Below, in pieces: positions 7,508 to 12,335 of a DNA stretch of 12,335 nt. How positions within the stretch are numbered: position 1 is the first letter of the stretch; each line of letters begins with the position of its first letter. The stretch is from NCBI GenBank assembly GCA_947174155.1, contig CAMWHX010000010.1, positions 1-12,335 of the forward strand. The letters run 5' to 3'. Under the pieces are notes generated by a model, which was not told the origin of the DNA, ran no database searches, and saw only the letters and a program-made list of their open reading frames with translations. This stretch comes from an uncultured Porphyromonadaceae bacterium (GTDB taxonomy: Bacteria > Bacteroidota > Bacteroidia > Bacteroidales > Muribaculaceae). A program made the position numbers and the translations under genes.

Positions 7508-10339
7508 TCAAAGCATGAGCTTGAATGTGCGTGTCCCGACGCGCAGGAGATACACTCCGGAGTGAGGAGCACTCAGGTGTGTCTCACCCTCTGCCGACTC
7601 TGCTGCTGCTATCGTACGTCCCCACATATCGCAGAGGAGGATTCCGATCCCGGAGGGGGCTGTCACCTTGACTCCCGTACCATCGGTGCTGACACGGATA
7701 TCGGAGCTTATCGCTGACACACCACTCGTGGAGGTCCTGATGACACCCTCCTTCGAGAGGGCTGAGTGGGCTCCATCGCTATCCACGGCGCGGACTGCAT
7801 ACCAGTATTCTCCGTCAGCGTCAAGGCCTGTCACTCGGCATGAGAGTTCACCACCGGTGTCATACTTCTCAAATCCATCGACGTGTGTGACGGTCATGTC
7901 TCCACCATGATAGAGGGTGACGTCATCCAAGGCTATCGAACCCTTATCGGTGAGATCGCCTACGATGCGCACGGCCGTTACCCCGGAGGGCCAGGCGGCG
8001 ATTTGCTCGGCGGAATCCCAGATTTTTCCTCCGGTGGCATTGTCGGTCTCTATTGTAGCCACGGGGCTCCACTGGATACCGTCACCTGCGAATACGGTAA
8101 GTTTGCTGCCTTCACTGCCTGCCGCTCCGCGATGCCAGAATTTGAGTCCGCGCACCTCATCGGGATAGACTGCGCTTTCAAGATACTGACCGCTGACGTT
8201 ATAGCGCATAGCGGGGGTAGCCTGACCGCTGTATGCCGTAGAGCCGTAAGTCTGGCGTGAAGTCGAGATCCATCCCTCGGGAAGAGCGGTGTATCCACCG
8301 GTGAAATCGACATTGACCTCATCGAAAGCTCCGAACTCCTTCGAGTACACACTCAGCAGATACGTCCGGGCACCCTCGACCGGAGTCCAGCGGGCCGTGA
8401 ATGACGACTCATCGACACCCTCGGCTTCAAGGAGCTGAGGACTCAGATGGCGGAATTCGGGAGGGAGGGTGGTGACAACGGTTTCGTTGGAGGCCACACT
8501 TTCAAGTGAACTGAGAGTGTCGACGACACGCACACTGTAACGGTATTCCGTGCCGGGGCGCAGACCGGTGACCTCCCAGGATGTCGCCGCGCCGGTGTTG
8601 AGATCACGATAGCCCTCGGCATAGCTGACCGTAGGACGGCCTGTGCCGTCGTCAGCCACCGTATAGACCGACAGTCGATATTCGCAACCGGGCTCTCCGG
8701 CTTCCCAGCGGGCGGTAAATCCCTCAGCATGCACATCCTCGGCTTCGAGTGTGACGGTTGGAATCACGATCGCCTTACCGCCGCAGACACTGAAATAGAT
8801 GTAGCCGTTGCTCTCACGAATCTCGGTGACGGGTTTATCCTGACGCGAACCGTCCCACGAAAGCATCGAGGGGGTGGTGTCGTCGGTGAAGGAGGTTATA
8901 CCTTCGAGTCCGGGGAAGCAGTCACCCTCTCTCGAGGAGTCACTCTGTGTGCCGTCGGCCTCCTCGATGTCTACATACTGGTGAGACTGGCGGTCGTTGA
9001 CGGTATTGTATTTCCAGATATTTTCGTTATAGTCGATATGCCACACCAGCATCCCATGGTGGGGTATATACTTATCCCACCCCTTCTGCTGACGGTTTTC
9101 GAGTATGAAGTACTCGTTTTCCTTGGCGGTGGATATGCGGCAGGCCTGATTGGAGGCTATTGATTCCAGCTTGACGTTGGCAGGTCCGGTCAGCTCGCGG
9201 GGAGTGAGCCACCCGAGGGAGTAACGCTCGAAACCGGAGTAGTAAGGGGGTGTGCGGCTGTTGTTGTTATACGGTCCTTCGTCCATGACCGACCAGGTGC
9301 CGGGGGTGAAGGCGTAGGAGTAGTTGGTAGCATAGAGATCGGGGAGACCCATGACGTGGGAAAACTCATGGATGAAGGTTCCGATACCGTCCATCAGGTT
9401 GGTGAGGTCGATCTCGTTGGTGCAGGCATAGTGGTTGAGGCGCACACCGTCGTGGACGTAGGGGACACTCGTGGCCTCCATGATGTCGTAGGAGTGCGGC
9501 CATACGCAATCGGCTCCGGCAGCCACACCGAGATTCTCGCCATAACCGGCATAGAAGACAAACACGTTGTCGATTATCCCGTCGCCGTCACGGTCATACT
9601 GAGTGAAGTCAATCTCTTCGTCAAGTTGTGCGCAGGCCTCAATGACCATATACTCGGCGCGTACATCCTCGCCCCCGGAATTCGCTCCATAGTAGGCGCG
9701 GTTGTTGGCCAGGCGGACAGGGCCGTAGACATCGAAGTCGGGAGTGAAAACGCCGAGAGAGTTGTCGATAAACCAGTCACGTGCCGATCCGGTGCCTCCG
9801 TAGTCGGAATAACCGGGCTCATTCAGCATCCGGGTGAAGGCGTCGTTGGCATCGGGCACGGTGAAGTGCACATCCTGATACTCGACGAGTATCACGAGTC
9901 CGCGTTGCTCTCCGGTAGCGGGGAAGACGGTGTTTTGGACACGACGTTTGGCATTGCGTGCCTGAGCGCGGTTCGCCGCCGGACGTGACTGCTTGTCAAT
10001 CACCGCACGCAGTTTTTCGAGAGGGGCATTGGAGCGTAGCCATGCGCGGTCAGCCTCCGTGCGGGAGGCTGCATCGGTAGCTCGCAGGGCTCCGGGACGG
10101 AGCGCATCCTCCCCGTCAGTTACCGCGTAGTAGAGGTATCCATCCTGACCCTCCACGACCGGGATGAGGTCTTCGGTGACGTAATAATGGAAGTGCTCGT
10201 CACCGACGAGACGGGTCATTACGGTGGTGCCGTCAGGCTGCACGACGGGCATCGCCTGCGGGTTAGCTCTCACACCCCATACTGCCGGAGCCGCAAGGAG
10301 CGTGGAGGATAATAGGATATTTCGTAGAGTTCTTTTCAT
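7508..10339 (-). CDS. Secreted M6-family zinc metalloprotease with FN3, jelly-roll and T9SS sorting domain
   Basis: A 943-aa exported endopeptidase of the immune-inhibitor-A-like M6 family. The chosen ATG begins MKRTLRNILL, a typical signal peptide (about 1-25). A TTG 63 nt upstream is in frame but lies inside the promoter. Residues about 27-135 form a propeptide-like N-region (VVQPDGTTVMTRLVGDE). The catalytic domain (about 145-520) shows HEFSHVMGLPD, with zinc ligands H324 and H328, catalytic E325, and likely third ligand D334. It also shows a Met-turn-like WSVMDEG (349-355) and a calcium-loop-like DRDGDGIIDN (249-258). The accessory part has FN3 (about 526-625) and a second FN3 (632-670 and 813-870) interrupted by a jelly-roll (about 672-812). 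The final 70 residues are a T9SS type A sorting domain (MWGRTIAA, SGVYLLRV, ending FKLML). First gene of the operon with the giant FN3 protein, so the two are probably made and exported together. Substrate unknown; secreted or cell-surface proteolysis is inferred. Confidence 0.93.
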   Translation of the reverse strand: MKRTLRNILLSSTLLAAPAVWGVRANPQAMPVVQPDGTTVMTRLVGDEHFHYYVTEDLIPVVEGQDGYLYYAVTDGEDALRPGALRATDAASRTEADRAWLRSNAPLEKLRAVIDKQSRPAANRAQARNAKRRVQNTVFPATGEQRGLVILVEYQDVHFTVPDANDAFTRMLNEPGYSDYGGTGSARDWFIDNSLGVFTPDFDVYGPVRLANNRAYYGANSGGEDVRAEYMVIEACAQLDEEIDFTQYDRDGDGIIDNVFVFYAGYGENLGVAAGADCVWPHSYDIMEATSVPYVHDGVRLNHYACTNEIDLTNLMDGIGTFIHEFSHVMGLPDLYATNYSYAFTPGTWSVMDEGPYNNNSRTPPYYSGFERYSLGWLTPRELTGPANVKLESIASNQACRISTAKENEYFILENRQQKGWDKYIPHHGMLVWHIDYNENIWKYNTVNDRQSHQYVDIEEADGTQSDSSREGDCFPGLEGITSFTDDTTPSMLSWDGSRQDKPVTEIRESNGYIYFSVCGGKAIVIPTVTLEAEDVHAEGFTARWEAGEPGCEYRLSVYTVADDGTGRPTVSYAEGYRDLNTGAATSWEVTGLRPGTEYRYSVRVVDTLSSLESVASNETVVTTLPPEFRHLSPQLLEAEGVDESSFTARWTPVEGARTYLLSVYSKEFGAFDEVNVDFTGGYTALPEGWISTSRQTYGSTAYSGQATPAMRYNVSGQYLESAVYPDEVRGLKFWHRGAAGSEGSKLTVFAGDGIQWSPVATIETDNATGGKIWDSAEQIAAWPSGVTAVRIVGDLTDKGSIALDDVTLYHGGDMTVTHVDGFEKYDTGGELSCRVTGLDADGEYWYAVRAVDSDGAHSALSKEGVIRTSTSGVSAISSDIRVSTDGTGVKVTAPSGIGILLCDMWGRTIAAAESAEGETHLSAPHSGVYLLRVGTRTFKLML

Positions 10340-10358
10340 ATGTTGTAGGTTATGATGG

Positions 10359-10405
10359 CAAAGTAAGCATGAAAGTGACGATTTGCACTGAACATAAATC
10401 AAAAA
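10359..10405 (-). promoter_or_regulatory. Putative promoter of the M6 protease operon
   Basis: On the minus strand TTACTTTG (10366-10359) is a one-mismatch -7 box. Ending 20 nt upstream is TATGTTCAGT, part of a 19-bp element (10405-10387). That element matches the one before the 628-aa gene at 16 of 19 positions, with transitions at the other three. No TTTG occurs at the -33 position, so the element may be an alternative-sigma -33 region or an activator site. The predicted leader is short, about 14 nt. Confidence 0.5.
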
Positions 10406-10418
10406 CGAAACAAATCGG

Positions 10419-10478
10419 CAATTCTTTTAACATTTCTCCCTCCGGCAGTAATTATTAACAATTCTTTCTACATCTCTC
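10419..10478. repeat. Pair of imperfect 20-bp direct repeats, 40 bp apart
   Basis: CAATTCTTTTAACATTTCTC (10419-10438) and CAATTCTTTCTACATCTCTC (10459-10478) match at 17 of 20 positions. Their start-to-start distance is 40 bp, close to four helical turns. They lie directly upstream of the protease promoter element and about 70-140 bp upstream of the permease start. A role as tandem regulator sites is possible but unproven; the AT- and pyrimidine-rich composition raises the odds of chance similarity. Confidence 0.4.
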
Positions 10479-10544
10479 AGCCACACAAATAAGTCTCCTG
10501 CCAAAAAGGGGGAAATATTTCGGAGAATTTAACGGTTTTTTGTG

Positions 10545-10552
10545 TAATTTTG
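10545..10552 (+). promoter_or_regulatory. -7 box of the AmpG-like permease gene, possibly leaderless
   Basis: TAATTTTG is a full match to the Bacteroidetes -7 consensus and ends 4 nt before the ATG at 10557. The usual start 5-8 nt beyond the box would fall at or inside the start codon. No good TTTG is present at -33. A 10-bp palindrome, GAAATATTTC (10512-10521), lies near that position and might be an operator or part of the -33 region. Confidence 0.55.
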
Positions 10553-10556
10553 CGTC

Positions 10557-11840
10557 ATGAAACGAACCGACAATACCCCTTGGGCCTGGATCCCTACCCT
10601 ATACGTGGCGGAAGGTCTCCCCTATTTCGCCGTCAACACCCTCACGGTGCTGATGTATGTCAACATGAGGCTCTCGAAGGCCGAGATGGCCTTCTACACC
10701 GGTTGGCTATACCTGCCGTGGGTCATCAAACCATTCTGGAGCCCCTTTATAGACATCTTCTCTACCAAACGCAAATGGGTGCTTCTGATGCAGTTGCTGA
10801 TCGGTTTGGCATTGGGGGCTGTCGGGCTCTCCCTCCCTACGTCGGGATGGCTCGCAATGACCCTGTCTGCTTTCTGGCTGACCGCCTTCTGCTCCGCGAC
10901 CCACGATATAGCGGCTGACGGCTACTATATGCTGGCTCTCGATTCAAAGCAGCAGGCCGCCTTCGTCGGTGTGAGAAGCACCTTCTACCGGCTGGCGAGT
11001 GTGCTTGGACAGGGGGGGCTGGTTATTGTAGCCGGTATGCTCGAGGAGCACTGGGGGAGTGTCCCGAAAGCCTGGGGAGCGACCTTCGTCGGACTCTCCC
11101 TGTTCTTTCTCCTGCTGGCTTTCTATCATTGGAGGATGTTGCCGCGTATGGCGGATGACCATCCGCTCCCCGGTGTCACGACCCGGTCGATCGTGCGGGA
11201 ATTCGGCATGACCTTCGTCACCTTCTTCCGCAAGCCGGGTGTGTGGGGTGCAATAGCCTTCATGCTCCTTTATCGTCTCCCGGAAGCTCTCTGTCTGAAA
11301 CTGGTCCAGCCCTTCCTGGTCGACCCGATAGAGGCCGGAGGCCTTGGACTCTCGACGGCGAGTGTCGGTGTGGTCAACGGTACTGTAGGTGTAATCGCCC
11401 TCCTCGCCGGTGGGATCGTCGGCGGTGTGGCGATTGCAAAGTTCGGTCTGCGCCGTTGCCTGTGGCCGATGGCCTCGGCTCTGGCTCTCCCCTGCTTCCT
11501 CTACTGCCTGCTCGCGATGAGTCAGCCGACTGATTTTCTGACCATCAGTGTGGCAGTGGCCATTGAGCAGTTTGGCTATGGCTTCGGCTTCACCGCCTTC
11601 ATGATGTATCTGATGTACTTCTCACGCGGAGAGGCGCAGACCTCACATTATGCTTTCTGCACAGCCTTCATGGCTATCGGCATGATGCTCCCCGGGATGG
11701 CGGCGGGATGGCTCTTCGAGCGCATAGACACCCTCGGTCTCTTCGGAGCGACCGGCTACACGGGCTTCTTCTGGCTGGTGATGCTCTGCTGCCCGGCTAC
11801 CTTCTTCGCCTCCCTCCTCATTCGCCGCAGATGTAAATGA
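10557..11840 (+). CDS. AmpG-like major facilitator superfamily permease
   Basis: A 427-aa integral inner-membrane protein with about 12 hydrophobic segments (roughly 12-32, 45-65, 77-95, 98-120, 143-163, 172-192, 228-250, 268-292, 300-320, 326-350, 365-387, 400-422). There is a hydrophilic central loop around 193-225. Family marks are WIPTLYVAEGLPYF near the N-terminus, WVIKPFWSPFID (55-66) and TAFCSATHDIAADGY (109-123). The last two correspond to the KFLWSPLMD and AFCSASQDIVFDAW segments that I recall from E. coli AmpG, the importer of anhydro-muropeptides in cell-wall recycling. The relation to AmpG is clear at family level. The actual substrate is inferred, because Bacteroidetes carry several such paralogues. 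The ATG is supported by the conserved N-terminal motif starting at residue 11. The gene is transcribed divergently from the protease operon and its stop abuts the xseB stop. Confidence 0.88.
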   Translation: MKRTDNTPWAWIPTLYVAEGLPYFAVNTLTVLMYVNMRLSKAEMAFYTGWLYLPWVIKPFWSPFIDIFSTKRKWVLLMQLLIGLALGAVGLSLPTSGWLAMTLSAFWLTAFCSATHDIAADGYYMLALDSKQQAAFVGVRSTFYRLASVLGQGGLVIVAGMLEEHWGSVPKAWGATFVGLSLFFLLLAFYHWRMLPRMADDHPLPGVTTRSIVREFGMTFVTFFRKPGVWGAIAFMLLYRLPEALCLKLVQPFLVDPIEAGGLGLSTASVGVVNGTVGVIALLAGGIVGGVAIAKFGLRRCLWPMASALALPCFLYCLLAMSQPTDFLTISVAVAIEQFGYGFGFTAFMMYLMYFSRGEAQTSHYAFCTAFMAIGMMLPGMAAGWLFERIDTLGLFGATGYTGFFWLVMLCCPATFFASLLIRRRCK

Positions 11841-12026
11841 CTATTTGAGCTCTTCGAGACACTTCTTCACCTCCTCGTCGGTGGTGAAGAGTTTCTGCTT
11901 GCAGTATTTCAAGAGTTCGAGGGCACGGGCCGTGTATCCGGCCAGACTGTCTATGTCGCAGTCGTCGGCCTGCATCTTTCTTACTATCTCTTCAAGTTCG
12001 GTGATTGCTGATTTGTAGGAGTCCAT
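11841..12026 (-). CDS. xseB: Exodeoxyribonuclease VII small subunit
   Basis: A 61-aa helical protein matching XseB: SAITELEEIVRKM, then a spacer with DIDSLAGYTARALELL, then KYCKQKLFTTDEEV. The length is at the short end of the usual 60-85 aa. XseB subunits form coiled hairpins that bind several-fold around XseA to make exonuclease VII, which degrades single-stranded DNA to oligonucleotides in mismatch and damage repair. The partner gene xseA ends 119 nt upstream on the same strand, so the normal xseA-xseB order is kept, although the spacer is longer than the tight or overlapping junction often seen. There is no room between its stop and the permease stop for a separate terminator. Confidence 0.92.
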   Translation of the reverse strand: MDSYKSAITELEEIVRKMQADDCDIDSLAGYTARALELLKYCKQKLFTTDEEVKKCLEELK

Positions 12027-12055
12027 TTTTTAGTGATTGATTGGAGTTATTAGAG

Positions 12056-12117
12056 GAATTGGTGTAATTGGAATTATTGGAAGAATTGGTGTAATTGGAA
12101 TTATTGGAAGAATTGGA
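12056..12117. repeat. 27-bp tandem repeat in the xseA-xseB spacer
   Basis: Two identical 27-bp units (12056-12082 and 12083-12109) are followed by the first 8 bp of a third. A decayed copy may precede them at about 12039-12055. Each unit splits into three related 9-mers: GAATTGGTG, TAATTGGAA, TTATTGGAA. This points to nested duplication. No gene in it is credible. Confidence 0.9.
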
Positions 12118-12133
12118 GAGGGAGCGAGCAATT

Positions 12134-12161
12134 ATGAATTGTGAATTATGAATTATGAATT
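12134..12161. repeat. Four tandem 7-bp units RTGAATT overlapping the end of xseA
   Basis: ATGAATT, GTGAATT, ATGAATT, ATGAATT run head to tail at 12134-12161. The array enters the xseA reading frame: the last residues IHNS and the stop codon are made of repeat units. This suggests that slippage at the locus has set where xseA now ends. Confidence 0.88.
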
Positions 12162-12335
12162 ACCCTGGAGGTAAGTCTGCCGTTGGCTAAGGTCGTCTCG
12201 ATTAGGGTGCCTTCGGGGAGATCTTTGGCATCGCTGATGGCATGTCCCTCTACTCTTGTGATCGAATAGCCTCGACGCAACGTGTTTGTCGGATCGAGAA
12301 CCCGGACCAGAGATTCCAGAGTCTCTATCTTAGCG
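12146..12335 (-). CDS. xseA: Exodeoxyribonuclease VII large subunit, C-terminal part (cut by window edge)
   Basis: Sixty-two codons of the C-terminus are present, and the gene continues beyond the right edge; base 12335 is the last base of a cut codon. The segment LDPTNTLRRGYSITR, then a short acidic stretch, LPEGTLIETTLANGRL and TSRV is the conserved end of XseA, where RGY followed by a small beta-barrel closes the protein. XseA is the catalytic subunit of exonuclease VII and pairs with XseB, encoded next on the same strand. The last residues after TSRV come from a 7-bp tandem repeat and may not be ancestral. The identification rests on this tail plus the xseB neighbour. Confidence 0.9.
   Translation of the reverse strand, partial: AKIETLESLVRVLDPTNTLRRGYSITRVEGHAISDAKDLPEGTLIETTLANGRLTSRVIHNS

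Noticed and set aside
10389..10401. TGA-N7-TCA dyad in the shared promoter element as a Crp/Fnr-type binding site
   Set aside because: The left half is TGA before the protease but TAA before the 628-aa gene, and the conserved part is not symmetrical. Too weak to list as an operator.
10340..10402. N-terminal extension of the M6 protease from a TTG at 10402
   Set aside because: The extra 21 residues overlap the putative promoter, do not resemble a signal peptide, and hide a typical one starting at the ATG at 10339.
12033..12135. Short open frame on the minus strand through the 27-bp repeat (proline/isoleucine-rich peptide of about 33 codons)
   Set aside because: It has no ATG and is open only because the unit is a multiple of three without stops; nothing suggests translation.
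12056..12161. A CRISPR array
   Set aside because: The repeats are directly contiguous with no unique spacers, the units are AT-rich and 7 or 27 bp long, and no cas gene is near.

Overview
The window looks like chromosomal DNA of a Bacteroidales bacterium, plausibly Muribaculaceae or a near relative. The reasons are the two-part promoters of the TTTG / TAnnTTTG type, the absence of Shine-Dalgarno sequences before starts, exported proteins rich in fibronectin III (FN3) domains that end in type IX secretion (T9SS)-like tails, and the mix of gene families. The exact genus is inference. No rRNA, tRNA, insertion sequence, phage gene or CRISPR array was seen.

Layout from left to right. (1) A promoter and about 110 nt of leader precede a secreted FN3/jelly-roll protein of 628 aa on the plus strand (187-2073). 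(2) This gene converges on a small Crp/Fnr-type regulator (2154-2726, minus). A perfect 25-bp hairpin lies between the two stop codons. (3) The regulator has its own near-ideal Bacteroidetes promoter, placed just past an intrinsic terminator that closes the next unit. (4) That unit is a minus-strand operon of two large exported proteins: an M6-family zinc metalloprotease (7508-10339, promoter-proximal) and, 39 nt downstream, a 1533-aa multidomain protein (2867-7468). The latter has a propeller-like front, several FN3 domains and three jelly-roll (choice-of-anchor J / cleaved-adhesin-like) modules. Both end in recognisable T9SS type A sorting domains. (5) A 217-bp divergent intergenic region follows, with the operon promoter and a spaced direct repeat. 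(6) An AmpG-like major facilitator permease (10557-11840, plus) has a -7 box only 4 nt before its ATG, which suggests a leaderless transcript. (7) The permease stop abuts the stop of xseB (11841-12026, minus), the exonuclease VII small subunit. (8) A 119-bp spacer holding two kinds of tandem repeat separates xseB from the 3' end of xseA (12146 to window edge, minus).

How the genes may work together: the protease, the giant adhesin-like protein and the 628-aa protein appear to be surface or secreted cargo that share FN3 and jelly-roll modules. The protease operon and the distant 628-aa gene also share a 19-bp upstream element (TTTTTRAYYTATGTTCAGT) at nearly the same distance from their -7 boxes. 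I therefore propose one co-regulated set of T9SS cargo split over two transcription units. The Crp-like regulator between them is a positional candidate for control, but nothing in the sequence proves it. The permease and xseAB are housekeeping genes unrelated to this set.
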